Assembly (NCBI RefSeq): GCF_017874315.1
Contig: NZ_JAGGLG010000017.1
Location: 1 to 64,000 of the forward strand
Direction: 5' to 3'
DNA: 64,000 nucleotides
Source of the DNA: Symbiobacterium terraclitae
GTDB lineage: Bacteria; Bacillota; Sulfobacillia; Symbiobacteriales; Symbiobacteriaceae
Position numbers and translations under genes: made by a program. The first letter of the stretch is position 1. The number at the start of each line of letters is the position of its first letter. Positions 34,266 to 43,383 of the stretch are shown one piece after another. Under the pieces are notes generated by a model, which made no database searches, was not told the DNA's origin, and worked only from the letters and a program-made list of their open reading frames with translations.

Positions 34266-34853
34266 CTAGAAGAGGATCCCGCGGAACAGGCCCTGGAAGC
34301 CCATGAAGGCCAGCGCCATGAGGCCGGCGGCCACGAAGGCGATGGGCATTCCCCGCAGGGCCTCGGGGATGTGCGCGCCCTCCACCCGCTCCCGCACGCC
34401 GGCGAAGAGCAGGGTGGCCAGGGTCCAGCCGATGCCGGAGGCGAAGCCGTTCATCACGGAGGCCATGAAGCCGTAGCCCGAGGTGATGTTCAGCAGCGCC
34501 GCACCCAGCACCGCGCAGTTGGTGGTGAGCAGCGGCAGGTAGATGCCCAGGGCGGCGTAGAGCGGCGGGCTCACCCGCTGGATCACCATCTCGACGGACT
34601 GCACCAGCGCGGCGATGACCAGGATGAAGGCCACCGTCTGCAGGTAGCCCAGGCCCAGCGGCTCCAGCAGGAGGCGCTGCAGCGGCCAGGTGATGGCCGA
34701 GGCCAGGGTCATGACGAAGACCACCGCGGCGCCCATGCCGTAGACCGTCTCCAGTTTGCTCGACACCCCGAAGAAGGGACAGAGGCCCAGGAAGCGGGAG
34801 AAGATGTAGTTGTTGATCAGGATGCCGCCGACCAGGATGGCGAGGAACTCCAT
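34266..34853 (-). CDS. rnfA: RnfA, membrane subunit of the Rnf complex
   Basis: This 195-residue protein has six membrane helices and the family motifs NNYIFSRFLGLCPFFGVS near the N-terminus and TTNCAVLGAALLN in the middle. The two Cys are at the positions that hold the intramembrane iron centre with RnfE. The start overlaps the rnfE stop as TAATG. Confidence 0.95.
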   Translation of the reverse strand: MEFLAILVGGILINNYIFSRFLGLCPFFGVSSKLETVYGMGAAVVFVMTLASAITWPLQRLLLEPLGLGYLQTVAFILVIAALVQSVEMVIQRVSPPLYAALGIYLPLLTTNCAVLGAALLNITSGYGFMASVMNGFASGIGWTLATLLFAGVRERVEGAHIPEALRGMPIAFVAAGLMALAFMGFQGLFRGILF

Positions 34854-35539
34854 TACCCTGCCGCCCCCTCTCCGTCAACCGTGCAGCACTGCACGGGCTG
34901 CTGCGCCCGCTTCTTGGCCCGGTTCTGCAGCAGGGCCAGGCCGCCCATCATGAAGCCGATCACGAAGAAGGCGCCGGCGGGCAGCAGCATCACCACGACC
35001 TCCAGCGGCAGGCCGCCGCCCAGCAGCGCGATCCCGAACAGCTTCAGGTTGCCGGTGCCCAGCAGCTCACGCACGCCCCCGATGGCCATCAGCGCCACGG
35101 TGAAACCGGCGCCCACGCCCACGGCGTCGGCCACGGAGAGCAGCGGGCCGTTCTTGGAGGCGAAGGCCTCCGCCCGGCCGAGGATGACGCAGTTGACGAC
35201 GATCAGCGGGATGAAGATGCCCAGGATCGCGTGCATGCCCGGCAGGTAGGCATGCATGACCATGTCGACGATGGTCGTGAAGGCGGCCACGATCACGATG
35301 TAGACCGGGATGCGCACCCGGTCCGGGATCACCTTGCGCAGCAGGCTGATCATGACCTCGGAGCAGGAGAGGACGAAGATGACGGCCAGGCCCATCCAGA
35401 AGCCGTTCTCCATCGCGGTGGTCACCGCCAGCGACGGGCAGAGGCCCAGCAGCAGGCGGAAGGGCGGCGCCTGGCGGACGCCGTCCGTCAGCACCCCCAG
35501 AAACGTTGCGTGCGAAGCTGACTCCTTCACGGCCTTCAC
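34853..35539 (-). CDS. rnfE: RnfE, membrane subunit of the Rnf complex
   Basis: This 228-residue protein has about six membrane helices, PPFRLLLGLCPSLAVTTAMENGFWMG and IVVNCVILGRAEAFA, the paired Cys motifs matching those of RnfA. The C-terminus is longer than usual and Cys-containing (about 190-228, CCTVDGEGAAG). GTG start at 35539, coupled to rnfG through a GTGA overlap. Confidence 0.94.
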   Translation of the reverse strand: MKAVKESASHATFLGVLTDGVRQAPPFRLLLGLCPSLAVTTAMENGFWMGLAVIFVLSCSEVMISLLRKVIPDRVRIPVYIVIVAAFTTIVDMVMHAYLPGMHAILGIFIPLIVVNCVILGRAEAFASKNGPLLSVADAVGVGAGFTVALMAIGGVRELLGTGNLKLFGIALLGGGLPLEVVVMLLPAGAFFVIGFMMGGLALLQNRAKKRAQQPVQCCTVDGEGAAG

Positions 35540-36108
35540 CTCACGTTCTGCAGGTGGCGGGCGGCATCGAGGGCCGCGTTCACGCCGTCGAGCACCGCCT
35601 GAGAGGAGATCGTGGCGCCGGTGACCGCCTGGATCTCGTTGCCCGAGGGGGCCTGGTTCTTCACCAGCCCGATGGAGGGGCTGAGGCCCAGGAACTGGTC
35701 GAGGAAGGACCGCTCCGTCGCCTTGGAGCCGAGCCCCGGCGTCTCGCCGGAGGCGCTGAGGATCTTCATCTGGTGCAGCGTGCCGCCGGGCTCCACCCCG
35801 ACGAGCATCACGATCGCGCCGCCGTAGCCGCTGGGTGCCGCCTTCACGACCACGCCTACGGGCTGCCCCGCGGCGTTCAGCCCGCGCCAGGCCGCCTGCA
35901 CGGGGGTGCCTGCGCCGGCCAGTTCATCCGGCGGCACCTCCGCGAACCGCTCGGCGCCGGGCAGGACCTGGGCCAGGCCCTCCTGCAGCGCCCGCTCCTC
36001 CATCTCGGCGATGATCGGGGCGGTCACCCCGTTCACCCCGGCCAGCGCCACGCCGGCCACCGTGCAGACCACCAGCAGCGTCAACACCATCCGCAGTGCA
36101 TCACGCAC
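35536..36108 (-). CDS. rnfG: RnfG, covalent-FMN subunit of the Rnf complex
   Basis: This 190-residue protein has an N-terminal membrane anchor (about 7-26) and an FMN-binding domain ending with AVTGATISSQAVLDGVN, in which the Thr of the [ST]GAT[ST] motif takes FMN from ApbE. It lies on the outer face of the membrane. GTG 36108 overlaps the rnfD end by 8 bp. Confidence 0.94.
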   Translation of the reverse strand: MRDALRMVLTLLVVCTVAGVALAGVNGVTAPIIAEMEERALQEGLAQVLPGAERFAEVPPDELAGAGTPVQAAWRGLNAAGQPVGVVVKAAPSGYGGAIVMLVGVEPGGTLHQMKILSASGETPGLGSKATERSFLDQFLGLSPSIGLVKNQAPSGNEIQAVTGATISSQAVLDGVNAALDAARHLQNVR

Positions 36109-37078
36109 GTCCCTTCACCCCCCCGAAGGGCGCCGGGACCAGGAACCGGTCGATCAGCGGCGACACCACGTTCATCAGCAGGATGGCGAAGAGCACGCCC
36201 TCCGGGTAGCCGCCGTAGAGGCGGATCAGGGCGGTGATCAGGCCACAGCCCACGGCGAAGATCCAGCGGCCCCGGGCCGTGATCGGCGCCGTGACGTAGT
36301 CGGTGGCCATGAAGAAGGCACCCAGGATGGCGCCGCCGGCCAGCAGGTGGTAGAGCGGGTCGCCGGTGAAGAGCCCGCCGGTGCCGCCGAAGACCCAGGC
36401 GAACAGCGCCAGCGTGGCGAGGAAGCCGGCGGGGATCCGCCAGTCGATGATCTGCTTCACCAGCAGGTAGGCCGCCCCCAGCAGCAGCAGGACGGCCGAG
36501 GTCTCGCCCAGGGAGCCGCCCACCGTGCCCAGCAGCAGGTCGGTGTAGGACGGCAGGTCGCCGGCCAGCACCTCGCGGGCGAAGGGGTTGGGCAGCACCG
36601 CCAGCGGCGTGGCGGTGGTGACGGCGTCGAAGGGGCTGGTCCAGGTGGTCATCGCCGCCGGGAAGGCGGCCAGCAGGAAGGCCCGGGCCGCCAGGGCCGG
36701 GTTGACGAAGTTGTGCCCGAGGCCGCCGAAGGCGACCTTCACCACGGCGATGGCGAAGGCGGCGCCCAGCACGGGCAGCCAGAAGGGCGAGGCGGGCGGC
36801 AGGGTCAGGGCCAGGAGCAGCCCCGTCACCAGCGCCGAACCGTCCGCCAGGGTGGAGGGCTTGCCCATCAGCCGCGCGCAGCCCCACTCGGTGAGGGCGG
36901 CGGTGCCCATGCTGAGGGCGATCACGGCGGCGGCCCGCCAGCCGAAGAAGCAGACGGCGCCCAGGGCGGCAGGTGCCAGGGCGATGAGGACGTCCCGCAT
37001 GATGCGGCCGGTGGAGACGCCGGCCCAGAGGTGCGGGCTTGAGGCGACCAGGAGTTCGCCGCTTTCGGTCTTGCTCAT
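36101..37078 (-). CDS. rnfD: RnfD, membrane subunit of the Rnf complex
   Basis: This 325-residue protein has about ten membrane helices. The FMN attachment site is in FDAVTTATPLAVL, a variant of the usual SGATPL with Thr at the acceptor position. ATG 37078 (MSKTESGELLVASSPHLW) has GGGGAGGGGAT upstream and lies one base after the rnfC stop (TAGGATG). RnfD forms the ion-conducting part with RnfA and RnfE. Confidence 0.94.
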   Translation of the reverse strand: MSKTESGELLVASSPHLWAGVSTGRIMRDVLIALAPAALGAVCFFGWRAAAVIALSMGTAALTEWGCARLMGKPSTLADGSALVTGLLLALTLPPASPFWLPVLGAAFAIAVVKVAFGGLGHNFVNPALAARAFLLAAFPAAMTTWTSPFDAVTTATPLAVLPNPFAREVLAGDLPSYTDLLLGTVGGSLGETSAVLLLLGAAYLLVKQIIDWRIPAGFLATLALFAWVFGGTGGLFTGDPLYHLLAGGAILGAFFMATDYVTAPITARGRWIFAVGCGLITALIRLYGGYPEGVLFAILLMNVVSPLIDRFLVPAPFGGVKGRA

Positions 37079-37079
37079 C

Positions 37080-38417
37080 CTATCCCCTCCCCTGCCGGGC
37101 GCGGCGCCCGAGTTCAAACTTGGCGAGCCGAATGGACTGCACGATCGGGCGGCGGGCCGGGCAGACGTAGCTGCAGCTGCCGCACTCCATGCACGCCCGC
37201 ACGTGGAACCGCTCCGCAGCCGCCCAGTCGGAGTTGAGCGCGGCCGCGCAGAGCTGCGCCGGCAGGAGGCCCATCGGGCAGGCCGAGACGCAGCGCCCGC
37301 AGCGGATGCACGGGCCCGCGGGCGTCTCGTCCAGGTCCTCCGGACCCAGCAGGATCACCGAGCCCGTGGTCTTGGTGACCGGCACGTCCAGGTCCGCCTG
37401 GGCCATGCCCATCATGGGGCCGCCGGCGATGACCCGGGCCAGGGAGCCGGTCAGTCCGCCGGCGGAGCGGACCAGGTCCACGAAGGACGTGCCCAGGGGA
37501 ACCCGCCAGTTGCCGGGGCTCTGCACCCGGCCGCTGACGGTGACGATGCGGTCGGTGAGCGGCCGGCCCTCCGCCAGGGCGGTGGCCGCAGCGGCGGCGG
37601 TGGCCACGTTCTGCACGACGACGCCCATGTCCAGCGGGATGGCACCCACCGGCACCGCCCGCCTCAGCAGCGCCCAGACCAGCATTTTCTCGGCGCCCTG
37701 CGGGTAGCGGACGGGCAGGACCTCCACCGCGATGGACGGGTCGCCGGCCACCAGCTGGGACAGCCTGGCAGCGGCGTCGGGCTTGTTGGCCTCGATGCCG
37801 ATGATGCCACGCCGCGCCCCGGTGGCCCGCATGAAGAGCCGCAGGCCCAGCACGACCCGCTCCGGCTGCTCCAGCATCAGGCGGTGGTCCGAGGTGATGG
37901 ACGGTTCGCACTCGGCGCCGTTCAGGATCACCACGTCCGGCTCCGACCCGGGCTTTGGGCTGAGCTTGACGGCGGCCGGGAATCCCGCGCCGCCCATGCC
38001 CACCAGGCCGGCCTGGCGGACGCGGTCGCGGATGAAGGCCGGATCCAGCAGCTCGGGGTCGAGGTCCCAGCCGAGCCCGGCCGGCAACCCCACCCAGGGG
38101 GTGTCCTCCGGCGCTGCCTCGATGACGACCGCCTGCTCCATGCGGCCGCTTGGGCTCAGTCTGGGCTCCACGGCCGCCACCTTGCCGCTGACGCTCGCGT
38201 GAACGGGCGCTGCGACCGGCGCGTCGGTATCGCCTACGGGCTGGCCCAGGGCCACCTCGTCGCCCTTCTTCACCAGCGGCTGACACGGCGCCCCGACGTG
38301 CTGCCGCAGGGGCAGCACGACCCGCTCAGGCCGCGGCAGCGGCTTCGTCGCACACTGTGCGGTCGTCTTGTGGGCGTCCGGGTGGACTCCCCCGCGAAAG
38401 CGGGCCCACAAACTCAT
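37080..38417 (-). CDS. rnfC: RnfC, NADH-binding subunit of the Rnf complex
   Basis: The 445-residue protein has an N-terminal barrel region, an NuoF-like FMN/NADH domain (ILNGAECEPSITSDHRLMLE; VGMGGAGFPAAVKL) and two [4Fe-4S] motifs, CIRCGRCVSACP and CMECGSCSYVCPARRP. It carries out the NAD side of the reaction and is peripheral on the cytoplasmic face. First rnf subunit gene; 30 bp after the RseC-like gene. Confidence 0.95.
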   Translation of the reverse strand: MSLWARFRGGVHPDAHKTTAQCATKPLPRPERVVLPLRQHVGAPCQPLVKKGDEVALGQPVGDTDAPVAAPVHASVSGKVAAVEPRLSPSGRMEQAVVIEAAPEDTPWVGLPAGLGWDLDPELLDPAFIRDRVRQAGLVGMGGAGFPAAVKLSPKPGSEPDVVILNGAECEPSITSDHRLMLEQPERVVLGLRLFMRATGARRGIIGIEANKPDAAARLSQLVAGDPSIAVEVLPVRYPQGAEKMLVWALLRRAVPVGAIPLDMGVVVQNVATAAAAATALAEGRPLTDRIVTVSGRVQSPGNWRVPLGTSFVDLVRSAGGLTGSLARVIAGGPMMGMAQADLDVPVTKTTGSVILLGPEDLDETPAGPCIRCGRCVSACPMGLLPAQLCAAALNSDWAAAERFHVRACMECGSCSYVCPARRPIVQSIRLAKFELGRRARQGRG

Positions 38418-38447
38418 GAGCGATGCCTCCCTCTTCTCAACTGCGTA

Positions 38448-38864
38448 TCACTGCTGCGGACAGACTGCGTCGTACGGGCCGCCCACCAGGCGGACGCGGG
38501 CGCGCCGCGGCCGCTCCAGGAGGGCGACCGCGCCGTAGGCGACCGCCGCACCGGCCAGGCCAGCGCCCAGTGCCGGCAGCGGGGCGCCGTCGCATGCGGC
38601 GTTGCCCAGGAAGAGCCCGACCATAAATCCAGCCAGCGGAAGCAGGTACGCCAGGGCCACCGCCCGCGCAGGCGAGGGCAGGCTCGCGTCCACGACGACC
38701 GCCTGCCCCGGCGCCAGAGGGGTGGCTGAATGGACCAGCAGGTACCGGCCGCCGTCCGCCGAGCGTGCCGCACAGCTGTGCCCGCAGGCGGCACAGGGGC
38801 TGACGGCGATCCTCACCCGGGCGACTCCGCCCTTCCAACTCACCACGGTACCCCGCAGTTCCAT
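38448..38864 (-). CDS. RseC/MucC-type membrane protein
   Basis: This 138-residue protein starts MELRGTVVSWKGGVARVRI and has the four-Cys cluster CAACGHSCAA near residues 24-33, then two membrane helices (about 66-86, 95-112), the RseC_MucC pattern. In other bacteria RseC is linked to Rnf/Rsx or SoxR reduction, and an rseC gene often precedes rnf. The tail has one further Cys. It is first gene of the rnf operon. Confidence 0.88.
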   Translation of the reverse strand: MELRGTVVSWKGGVARVRIAVSPCAACGHSCAARSADGGRYLLVHSATPLAPGQAVVVDASLPSPARAVALAYLLPLAGFMVGLFLGNAACDGAPLPALGAGLAGAAVAYGAVALLERPRRARVRLVGGPYDAVCPQQ

Positions 38865-38929
38865 GGCGACACCTCACTACCGCAGTTTCGTGAATTTCGG
38901 AACGAACTCTGACTCGTCTCCACGCCTTT

Positions 38930-38959
38930 ATTGTCGGCCTTCGCGCCGATTCCGGTCAA
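38930..38959 (-). promoter_or_regulatory. Candidate promoter of the rnf operon
   Basis: On the minus strand TTGACC (38959-38954) and GACAAT (38935-38930) are separated by 18 bp, 66 bp before the rseC-like start. The rest of the 210-bp gap to the arsB terminator shows nothing clear. Confidence 0.4.
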
Positions 38960-39074
38960 CGCGACCTCTCCCCCATCCTCGCGATGGATAGAAGGGCTGG
39001 GCAGATAGGCGTTCGGTACTATCGCGTGAATGCGGACTGCACCCCAGAGTGAGGCGGTCAGGTACCAATGCGAA

Positions 39075-39105
39075 AACCGCGATCCCTGATAGGAGGATCG
39101 CGGTT
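39075..39105 (-). terminator. Intrinsic terminator of arsB
   Basis: A perfect 11-bp stem aaccgcgatcc/ggatcgcggtt (39075-39085 with 39095-39105) with a 9-nt loop is followed on the minus strand by ttttcgc. It begins in the stop codon of the gene. Confidence 0.8.
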
Positions 39106-40406
39106 CAGATGATCAGCTGCAGCCCGGCCCAGAGGGCGGCGAGGGTCGCAAGGAGCACCGGCGGGGTGATCACCAGGGCGCTCCTGAGGTACGCGCCCCA
39201 GGTGATGGTCAGCCCCCGGCCCTGGAGGGTGTGCAGCCACATCAGCGTCGCCAGCGAGCCGATGGGCGTGAGCTTCGGGCCGATGTCGGCGCCGATGACC
39301 GTGGCCATCACCATCCCCTCGCCCAGCAGCCCCGTTGCGCCGGTGGCGGCCACCGCCAGCGTGCCGACCAGCACGCCGGGCAGGTTGTTCATCGCAGCGG
39401 AGAGCAGGGCCACCAGCACGCCCGTCCCGAGGATCGTGATCCCCAGCCCGTGGCCAGCCAGCCCCTGCAGCGCCCGGGCGGTGAGGTCGGTCAGCCCGGC
39501 CTTGCCCACGGCGAAGACGACCAGGTACATGCCGACGGCGAACGCGACCACGTGCCACGGCGCCTGCCGGATCGCCCGCCACGGCTCCACCACCCGGTTC
39601 CGGAACGACGCCATGAGCAGCAGGATGGCGCCGGCGGACATCACCAGCGAGGTGGGCACCTCGAACAGGGTGCGGTTCAGCAGGAAGGCCAGCACCATAC
39701 CGGAGACGACGGCCATGCCCACCCGGAAGAGGAAGGGGTCACGGATCGCGGCGGCGGGCGAGGCCAGGCCGGAGACGTCCACCCGTCGCGGGATCTCCCG
39801 GCGGTAGTACCAGAGCAGCACGGCGGTGGTGACCAGGAGGCAGGCGAGGCTGGGCAGCAGCATCACCAGCGCAAACCGGGCGAAGGAGAGGTCGAAGAAG
39901 CGGGCGACGATCATGTTGGTCAGGTTGGAGACGGCCAGCGGGATCGACATGGCGTCGGCGATGAAGCCGCAGGCCATGGCGAAGGGGAGGAACGAACGCT
40001 GGCCGAAGCCGAGCGCCTCCGCCATCTCCAGGACGATCGGGGTGACGATCAGCACGGTCGCGTCGTTGGTGAAGAATGCCGATACGGCGGTGGCCAGCAG
40101 GATGACGGCCACGAACACGCCGCGCCCGCTGCCGCCGGCGTGCCGGGCCATGTGCAGGGCAGCCCAGCGGAAGAAACCGGCCTGCTCCAGCAGGGCCGAG
40201 ATGATCATGATCGCCACCAGGGCCAGGGTGGCGTCCCAGACGATGCCGACGACGGACTGCACGTCGGCAAGGGTAATGGCGCCCGCCAGCAGGGCCAGCA
40301 GGGCGCCGAGCAGGGCAGAGATGCCGGTGTTCAGGTTCCGGGGCCGGCGGATGACGAGGTATAGCGTCCCCGCGAAGATCGCCGCGGGGGTGAGGATGGT
40401 CGCCAT
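39105..40406 (-). CDS. ArsB-type arsenite efflux / ion transporter
   Basis: This 433-residue membrane protein has about 11-12 helices and the ArsB/NhaD half-repeat motifs FFTNDATVLIVTPIVLEMA and NNLPGVLVGTLA...IGADIGPKLTPIGSLATLMW. The match is closest to the ArsB (arsenite) branch. No arsR, arsA or arsC gene is near, so the substrate might be another anion. It is monocistronic with its own terminator. Confidence 0.85.
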   Translation of the reverse strand: MATILTPAAIFAGTLYLVIRRPRNLNTGISALLGALLALLAGAITLADVQSVVGIVWDATLALVAIMIISALLEQAGFFRWAALHMARHAGGSGRGVFVAVILLATAVSAFFTNDATVLIVTPIVLEMAEALGFGQRSFLPFAMACGFIADAMSIPLAVSNLTNMIVARFFDLSFARFALVMLLPSLACLLVTTAVLLWYYRREIPRRVDVSGLASPAAAIRDPFLFRVGMAVVSGMVLAFLLNRTLFEVPTSLVMSAGAILLLMASFRNRVVEPWRAIRQAPWHVVAFAVGMYLVVFAVGKAGLTDLTARALQGLAGHGLGITILGTGVLVALLSAAMNNLPGVLVGTLAVAATGATGLLGEGMVMATVIGADIGPKLTPIGSLATLMWLHTLQGRGLTITWGAYLRSALVITPPVLLATLAALWAGLQLII

Positions 40407-40502
40407 GGTGGTTCGTTTCGTCTCCGTTTCGGAAGGATGTCAGTCCGGTATCGGCTGGGTTGGGAGAGGCGCCGCCCGGCGCAGGAAACCACACGGCAGG
40501 AA

Positions 40503-41072
40503 TTATATCACGTTTAACAGCTTCGCGACCGTCCGGTGCAGGGCGGCGCGGTAGGTAAAGAGGCCGCGGGGGGTGGCCAGCATCGCGTCGGCGATCGGGC
40601 CGCACAGGTCGGTAAGCGAGCCCCAGGCCACGGCGGAGATCTCCTTGGGGTCCCGGACGGTGGGCTCGCCGTCCGCCTCCGCCAGCAGCACGTGGGTGGT
40701 CCAGGGCTGCTCCCGCTCGCCGCAGGTAAAGGTGACGTGCACCCGCAGGAGGTAGCGGGTGATCCGGACCTTGAGCCCCGTCTCCTCCCAAGCCTCCCGG
40801 GCGGCCCCCGCCGCCAGCTCCTCGCCGGGCGCGACGCCCCCGCCGGGGGCGCGCCAGATGCCAGGCGGGTAGTTGTGCTTGCGGATGAGCGCGAGCTGCC
40901 CGGCCGGGTTGAAGATGAACAGGGTCACGTCGTGCAGGCGCCGCTGCCCGCGGGTGGAGGAGACGACCATCTCCATCTCCGCAGGTCCGATGGGGTATCG
41001 CCAGGTGAGGACGACCGGCCTGCCCAGCTCGGCCTCCGCCCGGGCCAGCACTTCACCAGTCACGTGGGCCAA
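40503..41072 (-). CDS. Nudix hydrolase
   Basis: The 189-residue protein contains the full Nudix box, GGGVAPGEELAAGAAREAWEETGL, at about residues 84-107, and TRGQRRLHDVTLFIFN before it. Nudix enzymes hydrolyse nucleoside diphosphates linked to another group. An N-terminal part of about 55 residues (VTGEVLARAEAELGRPVVLTWRYPIGPAEME) precedes the fold. TTG 41072 has AGGTGG 10 nt upstream; GTG 41063 is the alternative. It lies 26 bp after the NERD-like gene, probably in one operon. Confidence 0.85.
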   Translation of the reverse strand: MAHVTGEVLARAEAELGRPVVLTWRYPIGPAEMEMVVSSTRGQRRLHDVTLFIFNPAGQLALIRKHNYPPGIWRAPGGGVAPGEELAAGAAREAWEETGLKVRITRYLLRVHVTFTCGEREQPWTTHVLLAEADGEPTVRDPKEISAVAWGSLTDLCGPIADAMLATPRGLFTYRAALHRTVAKLLNVI

Positions 41073-41098
41073 GGCAGGTTCGCCACCTTCGTCGTCAG

Positions 41099-41920
41099 CT
41101 ACACAAACAGCCCGGGGACCATGAGCAGCAGGAACAGAACCGCGAGGACCATGAGAACCCAGGAGGCGATGGTCCGCGGCTCGCCCGCGGGAAGGAGCAA
41201 GGTGAGGCCCGCCAGCCCCGCGGCCGGCCCGACGATCACGAACAGCCCGATGATGAAGTGGCCCAGGCTCATGCCGGGCTGGGTCATGAGCAGGAGGTCC
41301 GCAGCGGCGGCGCAGGCGATGGTGACCCACTCCCGCCAGGTGAAGCGGCGGTCGCGGGATGCGGCCCTCACCGGCGCCTGCACCGGCACCCGCGGCGACA
41401 GGGCTCTGATGATGTGCCAGAGCTCCTGCGCAACGGAAGGCGGCATCGGGTCGGTGACGGGCGCTTCCCGGATGACGTAGAGCGCGGCCTCGAGCGACTC
41501 CATCAGGTGGACCCCCTGTGGCAGCCGGTCCGTCCCCGCAAGGTCACGGGCCACCACGAGGCACGAGAAGTACCGGATGTTGGAGCCGAGGTTCTGGTTG
41601 AAGAACGCCAGGTTGCGCGCCAGGTCGTCGCGCCACTGGGGATTGTCCTCCACCGACTCCACCAGGTAGATGCCGCTGGGCCCCGCCACGAGGTGCTCAA
41701 GGTAGATCTCGCGCCCCTGGAAGAGCACCCGGATGCCGCTCTGCACGGCGTACTCAGGCGGCAGCGCGCCGCGCAGCTGGTCCGCCGTCACCCGCATGCG
41801 CGCGGTCTGGCGGGCGAACCGCTCCCACGCGGCGATGTCCTGCTGGCTGCGGGTGCGCTGCGCCCGGCTGTAGAGCGCCTGTTCCTGTGCCTGCCGTTCC
41901 TGGAGCCACTTCTCCACCAT
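41099..41920 (-). CDS. NERD-like domain protein with C-terminal membrane helices
   Basis: This 273-residue protein has a charged helical N-terminus (about 1-50), a central region resembling the nuclease-related domain (YAVQSGIRVLFQGREIYLEHLVAGPSGIYLVESVEDNPQWRDDLARN), and two to three membrane helices at the C-terminus (about 195-273). In NERD proteins the Glu and Lys of EiDhvvvgp...vfEvK matter for nuclease activity. Here the Lys appears to be missing, so activity is doubtful. The role is unknown. Confidence 0.6.
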   Translation of the reverse strand: MVEKWLQERQAQEQALYSRAQRTRSQQDIAAWERFARQTARMRVTADQLRGALPPEYAVQSGIRVLFQGREIYLEHLVAGPSGIYLVESVEDNPQWRDDLARNLAFFNQNLGSNIRYFSCLVVARDLAGTDRLPQGVHLMESLEAALYVIREAPVTDPMPPSVAQELWHIIRALSPRVPVQAPVRAASRDRRFTWREWVTIACAAAADLLLMTQPGMSLGHFIIGLFVIVGPAAGLAGLTLLLPAGEPRTIASWVLMVLAVLFLLLMVPGLFV

Positions 41921-42193
41921 ACCGCCCCCCCTGGAGGGTGCTGTGCTTGGTCAGATTAGCCTTCAACCATCCGCCCCGCGAATCCTGCCCCGGATGCACC
42001 GGTGGGTCACGGCTGGTCTGCCATCACTGCGGCCAGCTGGAACGATGCGCCTACTGTCAGCCAGACCAGCAGGATGAGGATCGCTAACCCCATGACACAG
42101 CCGGAGCACCCATCCCGGACGTCAGCGGGGCGAAAGCCGGCCCTGAATCCTGCGGACGCGTCAACGGCATCCTACGGACGGGAGGTGGATCGC

Positions 42194-42457
42194 ATGCAAG
42201 ACGACAAGGCGGTGGAGGAGCGCCGGCGGGCGGTCCGGGCGTCGCATCCGCTGGGCCCGGGCACGGCGGGCCGCACCACCAGCGGGGCGGCGTACCGGGG
42301 CATGGAGGTGGCGGCGGCCACGGGCGAGCCGTCGCCGGCCGACCCCGGCTTCCCGGTGACGGCCGTGGGGCTGCACCCGGGTCAGGGGCAGGACCCCGAA
42401 GGCACGACCGAGCGGTCGGGCGGTCGGACGGGGAGAAAGGCCCCGGGGGCCGGATAG
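42194..42457 (+). CDS. Small hydrophilic hypothetical protein, 87 residues
   Basis: ATG 42194 follows GGGAGGTGG, a strong ribosome site. The product starts MQDDKAVEERRRAVRASHPLG and is rich in Gly, Pro, Arg and Thr with no membrane segment or clear fold, so it is probably disordered. Small acidic/basic proteins of this style occur among sporulation proteins of Firmicutes, but no family motif is seen. The 270 bp before it hold no clear gene on the plus strand. Confidence 0.5.
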   Translation: MQDDKAVEERRRAVRASHPLGPGTAGRTTSGAAYRGMEVAAATGEPSPADPGFPVTAVGLHPGQGQDPEGTTERSGGRTGRKAPGAG

Positions 42458-42528
42458 GGCAGATTTTGCGGCAGACGGACGCAACAGCGAGGGCGGGCTG
42501 CACTCCGAGGAGCTGCGGCCCGCCCGAC

Positions 42529-43269
42529 CTACAGGTCCGCCGGCCAGAACCCGGCCCGCAGCGCCGCGCCGTACCGGTCCGGGTCAAAGCAGAAGTCCCG
42601 CTCCCGGGCGGCGGCCACGGCCGCCTCCACGTCGTACGCGACCCGCCTGAGCTCAAACCGCGACCGGGCCGTGTCCAGCACGGCGTAGGCGGCCCGGCCG
42701 TCGCCGTCCAGCGAGAAGCCGACGGCCCCGGGGTTGGCGAGCCAGCGCCCCTCGAACCGGAAGGCGTAGGCCTGGTGCACGTGGCCGGAGATGATCCAGT
42801 CCGCCTGCTCACCCTGGAGCAGCGGCCGGATCTTGTCGGGGGCCATGGTCGGCACGATGCCGGTGAAGGCGTCCTGCGGGGAGGCGTGGACGAACCGCAC
42901 CGTCACGCCGTCGGCCTCCACCCGGTGGTCGAAGGGGAGACCGGCCAGGTAGCCCAGGTCGGCGGACGAGAGGCGGGCCACCGGCCAGGCGAGGCCCGGC
43001 GGCACCGGATCGGGCAGCTGGAACCCCGCCGGCAGCGGGCTTGCGGGCGTGCGCCCGGCGGCCATGAGCAGCGCCAGGTCGGTGTTGCCGTGGATGCAGG
43101 GGATGCCTGTCTCCCGGATGCGGGCGACGCACTCGGCCGGCTGCGGTCCCTTGAAGGCCAGGTCGCCCAGGCAGACGACCTCGTCCGGCGACTCCGCGGC
43201 AATCTCGGCCAGGACGGCCTCCAGAGCGGCCAGGTTCCCGTGGACGTCGGAGATGATGGCGATGCGCAC
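42529..43269 (-). CDS. YfcE/MJ0936-like metallophosphoesterase
   Basis: The 246-residue protein has the calcineurin-like motifs: IISDVHGN, CLGDLAFKGP, IHGNTDLAL and SGHVHQAYAF, each giving metal ligands. GTG 43269 has GAGGTG upstream. It is a cytoplasmic phosphodiesterase of unknown substrate. The C-terminal residues (from about 205) form an extra helical part. Monocistronic; divergent from the drug transporter. Confidence 0.92.
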   Translation of the reverse strand: MRIAIISDVHGNLAALEAVLAEIAAESPDEVVCLGDLAFKGPQPAECVARIRETGIPCIHGNTDLALLMAAGRTPASPLPAGFQLPDPVPPGLAWPVARLSSADLGYLAGLPFDHRVEADGVTVRFVHASPQDAFTGIVPTMAPDKIRPLLQGEQADWIISGHVHQAYAFRFEGRWLANPGAVGFSLDGDGRAAYAVLDTARSRFELRRVAYDVEAAVAAARERDFCFDPDRYGAALRAGFWPADL

Positions 43270-43383
43270 TGCGAGCACCTCGCTTTCAGACTTCTCCCCC
43301 ATCCTAGACCCGGCGCCCGGCGCGGGCAAGCCCGAATTCGTGCGCGACAGCGGGAATTCTGCGCGATCAGGGCGAACAGGATG

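Noticed and set aside
41887-42087. Plus-strand frame with CPGC...CHHCGQLERCAYC, zinc-ribbon-like.
   Set aside because: The Cys-rich part has no start codon or ribosome site near it, and the frame begins inside the opposite gene. It might be a remnant, but support is too thin.
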